Part shown: piece after piece, positions 22,596-32,237 of the stretch | Numbering within the stretch: position 1 is the first letter of the stretch | Layout: each line of letters opens with the position of its first letter | Program-made: the position numbers and the translations under genes | Source of the DNA: Metarhizium brunneum | Lineage: Eukaryota; Ascomycota; Sordariomycetes; Hypocreales; Clavicipitaceae | DNA: 64,000 nt | Direction of reading: 5' to 3' | NCBI RefSeq assembly: GCF_013426205.1 | Contig: NC_089423.1 | Location: 6,820,001 to 6,884,000, forward strand | The notes under the pieces: model-generated | Databases searched by the model: none | Told to the model about the DNA's origin: nothing | What the model saw: only the letters and a program-made list of their open reading frames with translations

Positions 22596-23836
22596 TGCTT
22601 CGGTATAATGTACTGTTTGAGTGACAATGCGATGACTATTGCTTGGATAATGAAGAGGAAGATGTAATAACGGAATAAAGGAACGAAAATGGTAGGCTGA
22701 TATAAATGGGTTTAAAATGTCTTGGATAGCTGGTAAACTCGCGTACTACTACGACTGTTCCAGCACTATAGAAATATAAATGGTCCAACCGGCATGAGAC
22801 GGAAAATATAATACAAATGACAAATTCATAAATGAATTAGTCATTAGTATCGATTTCCAATCCTAACACGCACGCCATACTACGCTACCAGAAGCTTGAA
22901 TGCCCATTACACCCGAACGTGCCGATCTCGGGCCGACGCGACGGCTTCGTGCGGCGTTTGTAAAAAAGACTGTCGAGGGTAAAAGGCAACCTGGCACTCA
23001 TACGCTGGCAAATTAAATCATGTTGCATTCACTACCAATTGCGTGCAGAAATACTTGGCTAAGCTGCAACGATACCAACTGCCCACGGCGTCTACTTGGG
23101 TCATTCAATGTGTGCGTATTCATGAGTTGTATCGGCCAGGGTGTGAGAAGACTGGGAAATACAGACGTAGGTTACGGCCCGGCGCAGAGCACCCTTGGCG
23201 CCGCGTGAATTTACTGAGAGCGTGATTGTATCCAATCGGGCGCCGTCCCGGGCGGCCCGGCCGACTGACTGCCGATGTCCGCTTGCTTCCGGCGGCTAAC
23301 TGGATTGACACGCCTGCCCTGGACTCGGCATCCAGCTTCTTCTTTACGCAATCAATAGTCTTGGCCAGTTTGGCGCGCATGGTTGGCGTCGACACCGTGC
23401 GATTTGAACCGCTCGAGTTGATTCCTTCATGCCCAAACGCCGAGGCCACGTTGGCCGTGTAAGTCGCAACACCGCAGCATCACGCGACCCTCGGTAGAGA
23501 TGCAGACCAGTCTTTACCAGACTCGAAGTAGATGCTTTGTACACCGAAAGATACGCCGAGCGGCCATCAAGCAAAGCACGGCCAGCACAGTAACCGCAAC
23601 GTATGAGTACAGTTAAACATGGGATTCGCGTAATATAGTAAATTGACTACCCATCATGGCCATACCCAGGAACCCATGGCAACGGAAACCTCGAGCTCCC
23701 AATTGACACAACGCCTCCTCATCATGATTCTGAAACCACTTTCCAGCCCAGAATCCGCCACCAAACCACCGCGAAGCAGCGTCCACGTCCAAACAGCAGC
23801 ACACAAAGTCGCAGCCCAGGCGACGGCCTTCCGTGC
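22596..23836. other. AT-rich intergenic region, no supported gene
   Basis: The first 300 bases are TA-rich. From 23020 on only short unconserved frames occur on both strands. Confidence 0.5.
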
Positions 23837-24145
23837 TCAGCACCTCGGCGGAACGTCGGTGACGCTGCAGAATCCGTCGTAGGGGAGCTCCCTGCTACCG
23901 GCACCCCGGGCCTCGCAGCAGTTCACCATGGCCCCGATGTTGACGCCGTTGCCGCCGCAGAGATTATTCGATATGCAGATGTGCGAGCCCTCCTCGAAGT
24001 GCTGCTGGCCGCCTACTGCGGCGCAGCAATCCTTGGTGACGCGGTAGTCGATACAGCCGTGGGCCTTGTTCAGACAGACCTCGGCGTATCCGGCCATGGT
24101 GCCCTTGAGGAGGGCGAGTGCGATGGCTACGATGGAGGCGTGCAT
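23837..24145 (-). CDS. small secreted cysteine-rich protein (10 Cys)
   Basis: Intronless, 102 aa; effector-like by size and composition. The signal peptide MHASIVAIALALLKGTMA is followed by a mature chain with ten cysteines arranged C, C, CC, C, C, CC, C, C (for example HGCIDYRVTKDCC, ICISNNLC and MVNCCEA). The even number and the two doublets suggest five disulfides. The doublets recall hydrophobins, but the spacings do not fit either hydrophobin class and the long hydrophobic loops are missing. A TATAAATA-like box lies about 160 bases upstream. Family and function are unknown. Confidence 0.75.
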   Translation of the reverse strand: MHASIVAIALALLKGTMAGYAEVCLNKAHGCIDYRVTKDCCAAVGGQQHFEEGSHICISNNLCGGNGVNIGAMVNCCEARGAGSRELPYDGFCSVTDVPPRC

Positions 24146-25493
24146 TGCGGCGAGACTGTTGTTGGTTAGTGCGAGGATTTTAAGCCTTGGCCGAGATTCT
24201 TACCGTGTTTCTTCGTGATGACAGAGTAATGTGGTGATTTGAATCGTGTAGACGGACTGCCGAGTGAATGAGTTGTCGTCTCGATTCAGGAGGCAGCTTC
24301 CGTATTTATATTTCTCATGTCCGTCCGAGTCTAGGCGTCTATTTGTCAAGACGACTCACTCTGTCGGTGTAGTTGACCACTGCTCTTTGTTTTTGCACCG
24401 AGATGCCATGTTTTCCTGTACCAACGGCACATCGTGGCCATGCATGTTTTAGTTGTTGCCATCTGGAGGATAATCGTTGACATATCCGGCTGGGCTTAGA
24501 GTGGTCGGGGCTGAATGTGCGTTTCGCAGCCCTCACAAAGTTGGTATGTGATGCTGCAACGTCAGCCAGAGCAATGGCGATCGGTCACGGCTTTCCGGAT
24601 TCAGCAATTAGAGGCTGTGCGTAGTCAACCACACCGCCCTGCTTCACTCGGATGGATACAGAATCAACGAGGTTAGCATTCTATCGCGAGATGGAGACCC
24701 GAGTTTCGCTGCGTTGTACAGACTAGAGTTCTTGATATGGTCTGACTACAGAAGCCACCAAACAAATGCATCTTGTTAGTAGGAGGCTTACTTATGTCTC
24801 TTTTATGTAGGCCATCGGACCACTTGGCGGCGCAAGAAATGCCGCTCGTCATTACGGTGAGCAGAAACCGCCCAACCTGATGACGATCACACCGACAGAC
24901 CAACACATGTTTTTGCAACTGCCGTCAGAATTAGCAAGAGTCGAGTGTCGATCATGGCGCCGGCTTCCAGTCGCCGTGGTTAAAATCTGCCAAGTCGGAT
25001 TCGACTGCAAAGCCTCAGTACAGTACTGGCGACGCTGGCCGGTCGGAAGCAGTGATTGCTTTCGAGACTCGCAACAAAATATCCGTCAGCAACTCAAGTG
25101 GCCAGTCCACTCAGTTGCCAACGGGCAACAGGCGTCAATGGCAAGCAAAGCAGAGGCCTCGGGGTAAGATTTGCATTCATCTCCGCAGAGGCCACGCCGC
25201 GCCGCTGTACGATCTGAGCTCCTCGACGACAAAGTGAAATGTGACAGTCCGAGTAAACATCGGCCCTACTCGGCACAATTGGCCACAACAGCAGCGAATG
25301 CAATGCCAGCCCGAGATCCCGTCCAGTATCGACCAGGGGCGACGTGGTACATGGCAATCTCATCAGCCAAAGGGACATGGTCGAACCAGCACCGTCACGC
25401 CTCCCATCGCCATGTCTGCGTGCCGTCTGTCGCCTTTGCCTCCAACATGTTGCCGCCCTTTTCCCACGACATAGACGGCAGCACTCGCGAACC
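24146..25493. other. intergenic, no supported gene
   Basis: Promoter space of two divergent genes, with a short repeat at 25093-25128 (listed separately). No supported coding frame. Confidence 0.5.
25093..25128. repeat. 36-bp dispersed repeat, copy 1
   Basis: CTCAAGTGGCCAGTCCACT and the 17 following bases recur at 34231-34266 with four differences, all transitions. The core AGTGG...CCACT is self-complementary, so this could be the end of a small DNA transposon remnant. Confidence 0.5.
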
Positions 25494-26911
25494 ATGGCAC
25501 GAGAGCCGCTCCATCAACTCCCCCGCGAGCCCTGGTACACCCGCGGCGGCGGTCCCGTGCCTCGCGCGCCGTTGATAATGTGGTCGCTCTGCCGCAAGCT
25601 CGTCGCCAGCTTGGCCCTGATTTCCTGCGCCGTGTGGTACGCACAAACGCACTTTTACCGCGACCCGGGGAGCCGCTTCTTCGACCCGAGCCGGGCGTAC
25701 GAGCAAAAGTACTCGCGCCACCGCAGGGCCGAGGTGCAGCAGTTCATTGAGCAGTACGCGTCCGCCGGTGCCGCCCATGACGCCCCGACTCGAGGTGAGT
25801 CAGGCGCAGGCCGAAGCCTCTGTGTGACATTCACCTCTGTGAGGCGGCAGCGCATCCAGTACGTCGAGGTGAGCGGTTTCCCTACATCATGCGTACGACC
25901 TGGGCCGTGACACTGACTCCTTTAGACGGCCGTCGCCAGTGCCCTGGGCAACCTGCTCCCCCAGGAGCGCGCGGATGTATATGTAAACGTGTTCATTGCC
26001 GAAACAAACCCCGACCTGGCACCGGGAATGGGTCCGCTCGGCCGTCGACAGCCTGTACACGTACAACGTCTCACGGGCGCAGGCGGAACACCTCGAGACG
26101 CTGGAGGATAAGCGGGAGTTTGCAGAAAAGGGCGTGTTTGACTATATATACGCGCTCGAGGCGTGCGCCCAGACGGACACGCCGTACATTGGCATTCTCG
26201 AGGACGACGTCCTGCTCGCCGACGGCTGGCTCGCCCGCGCGCTCCTGGGCCTGCGCGACATTTCCAATGTCCGCAAGCCGTGGCTGTACATGCGCATGTT
26301 CAACCAGGAGCGCTCGACGGGCTGGTCGAGCCGGTGGATCGGCAGCCACAACGAGCACTGGATCGTGCTGGCCGTGTGGGCCGGCGGCTCCGGGCCGGTG
26401 GTGCTCGCGCGGCGGCGGTGGCGGGCCGCCCGGGCGCACCTGGACCCGGCGGCGCTGCTCGTGCTGGCGGGCGTCGCGGTCCCGGCCCTCGTGGTGCTCT
26501 TCTTCCAGTGCGGCAAGGCGTCGGTGTGGCCGCCGTCGCGGGGGGTCGTCGACGAGCCGTTTGGCTGCTGCTCGCAGGTCATGGTCTTTCCGCGCGAGCA
26601 GGTGGCCTCGCTCGTGAGGTTTCTCGGCACGCGCCGCGGGCAGGTTGACTTGCTGCTGAATGAGTGGGCGGAGGAGGCGGGCCTTGCGCGGTATGCGCTG
26701 TACCCGGTCATGGCGCAGCACATGGGTACGTGTTTGAGACGAAGGGTGTGAGAGTTGATGTGATGCTTATTTGCTGCCAGGTGTCGATTCGGCGAGGGGG
26801 ACTGTTGTGGACGAAGCCCAGGCGATTTGGAGCATGGCGTTTGAGGATCTCGAGCCGGCAAGGCTGGACCGGGACCATAGGAGAATGGTCAAGGAGTATT
26901 ACGGTGGTTAA
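25494..26911 (+). CDS. PGAP4-like GPI-GalNAc glycosyltransferase with apparent frameshift
   Basis: Golgi-type membrane glycosyltransferase resembling PGAP4, which adds a sugar side chain to GPI anchors. A short cytosolic tail is followed by one TM (LVASLALISCAVWYAQ), then the start of a GT-A domain (LCVTFTSVRRQRIQYVET, VNVFIAETNPD). The acidic metal motif is ILEDDVLLADGW. The domain is split by a TM hairpin (about 26350-26510), the unusual layout of the family. Introns lie at 25870-25925 and about 26726-26780, and the last exon ends EYYGG. At about 26013-26019 the frame shifts by one base between AETNPDL and WHREWVRSAVDSLYTY, and no intron explains it. Either the gene is a recent pseudogene or the assembly has a one-base error. 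Both flanks keep family-like sequence. An alternative ATG is at 25578. Confidence 0.7.
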
Positions 26912-27060
26912 AGGGTCGTGATGGCCCTGATGGGAGAGTATTATTAAAGTATTTGCTATATACAACAAGAATAAACAAGGTCACGCTCGCATGCCTCTAC
27001 TCTTAATCAGTGGCAGGTTGTTCAAACATGGCCCGTCTTTCTCCAGGAGATGCCTTCACG

Positions 27061-29013
27061 TCATCCTGCCCCCCGTCCGCCGGCAGCCGCCGTCTCTCGA
27101 TAATACTCGTCGTTGTATCCCCTCTCCACGGCATCAATCTGCAGCGCCAGCACCCTCGAGTACTGCCTCGCCCAGCTAATAGCCCCGGACATGCACCAAA
27201 TACCAGGGACGCCGCTCGGCCGCCACCACTACCAGAGCGTCAGTATCTACTTACAAGAGTCAACAAGGCAGACACTTACCCCTATACGCTCGGATTCCTC
27301 GTCAAGACGTCCCCATTCCCGGGCACTCACCCGGCCGGCCAAGTCCCTCCCAAGCAGCCGTTCGACCACGTCACCGGTGCGCTCCCACCCGGTCGCCAGC
27401 ACAATCACATCCGCGTCGAGCCTCCTCCCGTCCGCCAGCTCAACACCGCGATCGTAAAAGGCCCCCAGCCCCCCCTTGCACCGGTGGACCTTGATCCTCC
27501 CGTCGACAATCATCTGCGCCGCGCCCTGGTCAATGTAAAAGTGGCCCGACTTGAGCACCAGCAGATCCAGCAGGCTGATGCCGTCCTCGCCCTTTCTCAA
27601 AGCCATGCCGGCCCGTTCCATGCCGCCGATGAGATCCCCGTCCATCTGGGCGCATACAGACGTCGTGCCAGAAACCAGCGTGAGCGCGAGCACATTGGGC
27701 ACAGACGTCTCGATGAGGTCCGCGTCCTCGATGCTCAGATGGGGAGTTGCCCAGAGGGCAGTGACGGTGCGCTCGCAGGAATCCGGCGTGAGGAAGAGGC
27801 CCGTGCCGCGCTGGATCATGGACACGCTCTTGGCGCCGTGGGTGACAAAGTCGAGGGCCACGTCGTGCGCGCTGGTGCCGGCCCCGACAATGGCGACGTT
27901 TTTGCAGGCCAGGTTGGACACGCTGGATGCCGACTTGTGCCGGGACGAGTGGTACATTTGGCCGTGGAAGGAATCTTGGCCCGGGGTGTCTAACTGCACG
28001 GGCTGGTCGCTGTGAAGGCCTGTAGAGAGGACGACGTGCCTCGCCTTGGTGGTGTAAGTGGCTCCGTTTGTCTCGAGCTCGATTATATAGCTCCTGTCCT
28101 TGCGCACAACGCTCTTGACCGTCGTGCTCATGCGCGTCTTGAGATGCATGATTTTGCTGTAGCATTCCATCCATTCGCTGTACTGGTCCTTGGTCATGTG
28201 TCTGGGCCAGTTGGCAGGGTACCGCAGGAACGGGAGATTGTCCATGGCCGAGGGCGTGTGCGTCTTGAGAATGTCGTAGCGGTTGCGCCACGAGTCGCCG
28301 ATCCTGGGGTTCTTGTCTACCAGCAAGTAGCGGAGTCCCATGTGTTCCAGCTGAGCGGCAAAAGACACACCACACTGGCCTGAAGATGTTCCGCGTCAGT
28401 AGGAAATAAAGGGGGAGAGGGGGACGGGCTCACCGCCGCCGACGACCAGGACCTGCAGCTCGTCCGACTCCGGCGTTGTCTCTGGTCCATTTGCACCGTC
28501 TCGACCCGCGTCCTGCGTCTCTTTTAGCCGTTCCAGCTGCGTGGAAACGGTCCAGGCCTTCCACTCGTCGGGCCCCGTGTTGGCGAGGCGAACGACCCCC
28601 CGTCCGGAGCCGAACTTGGTCGTAAAGGCGAAGCCCGCCTGGATAAAGGTCGCGGGCCCCAACTGCTCCAGCCTCGGGCCCAGCATGGGCGTCTGTACGG
28701 CCGTCAACTCTCCCAGCCCGGTGGTTGATCCTAGGACAAATGCGCTGATGGCCGGGGGACCGTACTTGGAGGCCACGTTCCAGGTCAGGGCCACGAGGTC
28801 GCGCCACCACGATTCCTGCACAAACAGGCTTTCAAAGCCCGCGACGTACTTGTCGTCAATGGCCGAGGAGAGAGCGGCGATCCATTTGTTCACGACCTCG
28901 CCGGCGTTGATGCTTTCACGGGCGGTGGATGCGTCGAGGCAAAGAGGCGGCAGCGCAGTCCGGGGGGGATATGTGGCGAATCCCTCGGCGGTTGCCGGCA
29001 TCGGAGGAGACAT
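27061..29013 (-). CDS. flavin-dependent monooxygenase with N-terminal NTF2/SnoaL-like domain
   Basis: NADPH- and FAD-dependent monooxygenase, 615 aa. Exons: 28434-29013, 27280-28379 and 27061-27228. Residues 1-180 form an NTF2-like region (VVNKWIAALSSAIDDKYVAGFESLFVQESWWRDLVAL). The FAD Rossmann motif LQVLVVGGG-QCGVSFAAQLEH spans the first intron. A FHGQMYHSS element resembles the FMO/BVMO fingerprint, followed by the NADPH-binding VAIVGAGTSAHDVALDF and a late VIVLATGWERT. The final exon encodes RPSGVPGIWCMSGAISWARQ, typical of the fungal group. Such two-domain enzymes occur in fungal secondary metabolism and in general oxidative metabolism, and the substrate cannot be predicted. It is transcribed away from the neighbouring oxidase gene at 30021, with about 1 kb between their starts. 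Confidence 0.9.
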
Positions 29014-29733
29014 TGTCTATTGATTAGAGACAGTGGAAACTGAGAAGCGACCAACGCTTGCGGACGGCTGCTCGTTTTAACCGGCAGCAGGTAACTCAGA
29101 GTCGTGTTGTGTAGTTGTCGAGAGGTGTAGACTCTGCAGAGTATAAAGCTGACTGCGACGGTGACCGCTCATCGAGACTCGGCAACGCGGGGTAAGCTCC
29201 GTCATTCAGTCTTACTCTTCTGACGGATCTTGTGACACAAGATCGTCTGGAGATAAAAAATCAAGGCAGCAATCGGAGTGGAGTAGATGTGCTTGTTCTC
29301 CGCGAGGCCGTGTCTGTGCCGTGGAGTTTTGGCCAAGCAAAGGCACACTGCTGTAATCGGAACGGAGTAGTTTGGTTGGGCATAATTCAACCTTACATGT
29401 ATAGCTTATCGAGCCGCACCGCCGTGGAGACTCGGGAGAGGGCGCGGCGTACCCGGATACGACCTTGTTCGCGGCGCTCGAATACGTCTCATCGGAGCTG
29501 TATAGCGCCTTGTCCTATCAGATGACGCATGGTGCTCGCATGGACTTGATCTTGACAGTACGGGCCCATCGCCGAGTGACGAGGGAAATGCCGCTCCGTG
29601 TCAGCATTGCCTCGGCGGGTTTGCTTTTTTTCTCTCCTCTTTTACGTCAAAGTGCCCGTGTCATGTAAAGATGGTCAACACATGTCCGTTCTCGCATCGT
29701 GTCAACAAATCATCGCCGACTTGGCCATAACCA
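29014..29733. other. intergenic region between divergent oxidoreductase genes
   Basis: No gene. It contains a 19-base palindrome at 29226-29244 (GATCTTGT, 3-base spacer, ACAAGATC), a candidate site for a dimeric regulator or a chance match. A loose direct repeat (AATCGGA..GGAGTAG) lies at about 29271 and 29356. Confidence 0.4.
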
Positions 29734-29921
29734 GCCGTCTATAGTTTCTTATGCACGTTAGAATCATGTCCGAGAAATGCGCCTCCTACTTTCTTATGCA
29801 CACGATAGCATCATGTCCGAGGAAGACGCCGCCTACAGTTTCTCATGCACGTTGGCATCATGTCCGAGAAGAAGCCGCCTATAGTTTCTCATGCACGTTG
29901 GCATTGTCCGAGAAGAAAGCA
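29734..29921. repeat. four-copy tandem repeat of about 46 bp
   Basis: The unit reads roughly GCCGCCTATAGTTTCTCATG, then CACGTTGGCATCATGTCCGA, then GAAGAA. Copies 3 and 4 are nearly identical; 1 and 2 are more diverged. The array ends about 20 bases before the TATA box of the oxidase gene, so it lies within its promoter and could influence expression. Confidence 0.85.
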
Positions 29922-29942
29922 CAGGGACAGACTGCCACCTCT

Positions 29943-29949
29943 TATAAAT
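29943..29949 (+). promoter_or_regulatory. TATA box of the BBE-like oxidase gene
   Basis: TATAAAT lies about 75 bases upstream of the ATG and directly after the tandem repeat array. Confidence 0.45.
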
Positions 29950-30020
29950 CCCAATGAAGCCGTCTTTTTGTAAAGAAACTCCAGCACATTCTGAACCTTG
30001 AAGAGCCCTGCTCACCCATC

Positions 30021-31550
30021 ATGTCCGCCGTCTCCAAGTTGTCTACTGCGTCGCTTTTCGATGCCAGCTCGACTGTTGCACGGGCATACGCAGGCGAAAT
30101 CGCCGAGCTTGTACAGCGGCTTCGGCTTTGCGGCATACAAGTCGACGAGACGCAGGGCCACGGCTTGCCCCCCGACGCCCAGATGCACGACCGCGCGGCC
30201 ACCGTTCCCGCCGTCGTCGTGTCGCCAAGAGGCGAATGGGGCATCGTGCAGACCTTGACGGCCATGAAGGACCTGGACCTCTACGCCAAGATGCCCGTCT
30301 CGGTCAAGAGCGGCGGCCACGGCTACTTCAACGGGGCGACGTGCCCCGGCATCATGGTGAACCTGGCACACATGGCGGACAGCCGCGTCGACGGCGACGT
30401 GCTCACGCTGGGGCCGGGCTGCGTGCTGGGCCAAACCATTGCCACCCTCGCCAGGCACGGCAAGGCCGTCCCGCACGGCGACTGCTACGGCGTCGGGGCC
30501 GGCGGCCACTTCACCACGGCGGGCTGGGACCTCGTCCTGACGCGCCGCCACGGCATGGGCTGCCAGTCCGTCGTGGGCGGGCGCGTGGTGCTCTGGGACG
30601 GCACCGTGCTGGACGTCGACGACGAGCACCACCCGGAGCTGCTGTACGCGATGCGCGGCGGCGCCGCTGCCGGCGTCGGCGTCGTCTCCGAGATCCGGCT
30701 CCGCGTCATGGACGAGCCGGCCCGCGCAACGTGGCGCCTCACGCCGCTCACCAGGGACCAGCTGCGGCGGTGCGTGGCCAACCGCGCCTTCGCCCGCGCC
30801 GCCTCGCTCCCCGAGGACATCACCCTGTCCTTTCGCTTCTTCTTCGAGCCGCACGACGAGAACCCCGTGTGCTCCCTCAACATCTTTAGCCTCCTGACCG
30901 TCTCGGAAACCATCGAGCACCTGCGCCGGCAGCTCGGCGCCGAGGTTGCGTCGCTGGTCGACGACGCGGCTGCGTGGAGCGAGAAGCGGCTGCTGGACCT
31001 CCGGCTGCTCCCGGCATCGCGCGCGCTGTCCGCCGACCCCGGCATGCTCTCGGAGCTCTCGTCCGCCCGGCTGCACGACAGCCCGCACGTCTTTTGGAAC
31101 GGCGCCATGGTCCGCCGCGAAACGGGCAGCTCGTTCCTCGACACGTCCTCCCACTGGGTCGGGACCGACTGCGACGCCATGCTGCCCGAGATATACGCGC
31201 GGCTCGAGGCCGTCAAGCACCTGCCCATGCGGGACAGGATGTACCTCCTCGTGGTGCTCGGGGGAGGCGAGAGCCTGCGGCGGCGGCGCGACTGCGCCAT
31301 GCCCCTGGGCCGTGCGCTGGCCAGGTTTGAGGTTCACTGGGACCACGAGCACGAGGCGGGCGAGTGTCGCGCTTTCGCGGCCACGGTTGCCGACGTGCTG
31401 CGTCACCACCAGGACGCGGGCGTTGACCGGCCGTTCAGGGGCGACATTTGGCGGCCGGATCAGGCATACAGCGAGGACGACGGCCTGCATGCCATCTCGA
31501 GGCGGTTTGATAGGCGCTGGGGGCGAGGGCCACGCCGTGTCAGGTTGTGA
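30021..31550 (+). CDS. BBE-like FAD-linked oxidase (bicovalent flavin type)
   Basis: Intronless, 509 aa. Berberine-bridge-enzyme-like oxidases use covalently bound FAD to oxidise alcohols, sugars or ring systems with oxygen as acceptor. The PP-loop region PVSVKSGGHGYF supplies the flavin-binding His (residue 100). HGDCYGVGAGGHFTTAGWD supplies Cys155, at the position of the second flavin link in glucooligosaccharide oxidase. SVVGGRVVLWDGTVLDV completes the FAD domain. The C-terminus lacks the usual Tyr-rich BBE motif and reads RPFRGDIWRPDQAYS instead. No signal peptide is visible, unlike secreted sugar oxidases, so an intracellular biosynthetic role is more likely. It lies opposite the flavin monooxygenase gene, a frequent pairing in biosynthetic clusters. 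Confidence 0.9.
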   Translation: MSAVSKLSTASLFDASSTVARAYAGEIAELVQRLRLCGIQVDETQGHGLPPDAQMHDRAATVPAVVVSPRGEWGIVQTLTAMKDLDLYAKMPVSVKSGGHGYFNGATCPGIMVNLAHMADSRVDGDVLTLGPGCVLGQTIATLARHGKAVPHGDCYGVGAGGHFTTAGWDLVLTRRHGMGCQSVVGGRVVLWDGTVLDVDDEHHPELLYAMRGGAAAGVGVVSEIRLRVMDEPARATWRLTPLTRDQLRRCVANRAFARAASLPEDITLSFRFFFEPHDENPVCSLNIFSLLTVSETIEHLRRQLGAEVASLVDDAAAWSEKRLLDLRLLPASRALSADPGMLSELSSARLHDSPHVFWNGAMVRRETGSSFLDTSSHWVGTDCDAMLPEIYARLEAVKHLPMRDRMYLLVVLGGGESLRRRRDCAMPLGRALARFEVHWDHEHEAGECRAFAATVADVLRHHQDAGVDRPFRGDIWRPDQAYSEDDGLHAISRRFDRRWGRGPRRVRL

Positions 31551-32237
31551 TTGGCGTGTCGGGGGACAATGATGTTGACTTCCAACTCTCTTTGCGCTTG
31601 TAGCGGTATATGTGGAGGACCGCACAGAGGAATCTCCGAGGTCGCAAGAGCTCGTGATGCAATTATTACGTTATTTTACAAGAGAGCTAAATAGCTCAGT
31701 CATGATCAATGATAGGAAAGGAAAAGAGTCAACGAAAAGGTGCCAGCGAAGAAACAATGACATGGTGCCTCACACGTGACTCTGTAGGTGTTGATAATGC
31801 TCACATCATGGGGATAGAACCAGACGCTTCTCCTGCTGTCGCCTCAATCATGGCGTTTCCTAAGATGAAGGGGCTCGAGTTGAAACTTGTTTCTCTCACG
31901 ACCTAAATTTATTTGCGTTATTCACGCTTGCTCCTTGACGGCGCCAACTACAGCGGTTGGCAACAATATTTAAACAACATCAATTGATACCATGTACCTG
32001 GCTATTACATTCGAGAGCACAAAGTCTTCAAGATCACGACGCCCAGACAGGCAAATGTAACCATCAGGCTCACAATCCCAAAGTTCACTTGATGTTAGCC
32101 CGGTACTTGTCGCATAGTTCGGTCTGACTTGCAGCCGTAATTCTCATTGTTTTACATAAAAGCCAGAATACATACAACATGTACTTGGCTTGGAAATGAC
32201 GGAAAACCCAGCATCGTCCTATCAAAGGCGGTACTTT
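31551..32237. other. intergenic, no supported gene
   Basis: 3' flanks of two convergent genes; AT-richer after 31660. No supported coding frame. Confidence 0.5.

Noticed and set aside
23837..24145. Hydrophobin assignment for the ten-cysteine protein
   Set aside because: Cysteine spacing does not match class I or class II and there are two extra cysteines.
25996..26751. Separate downstream glycosyltransferase gene
   Set aside because: It starts with TTG in mid-domain; the upstream part of the same GT-A domain is in another frame, so a frameshift in one gene is the better reading.
30012..31625. 537-codon minus-strand frame over the BBE-like oxidase
   Set aside because: Val/Arg/His-rich shadow of a GC-rich gene; no motif, while the plus strand has all FAD-binding motifs.
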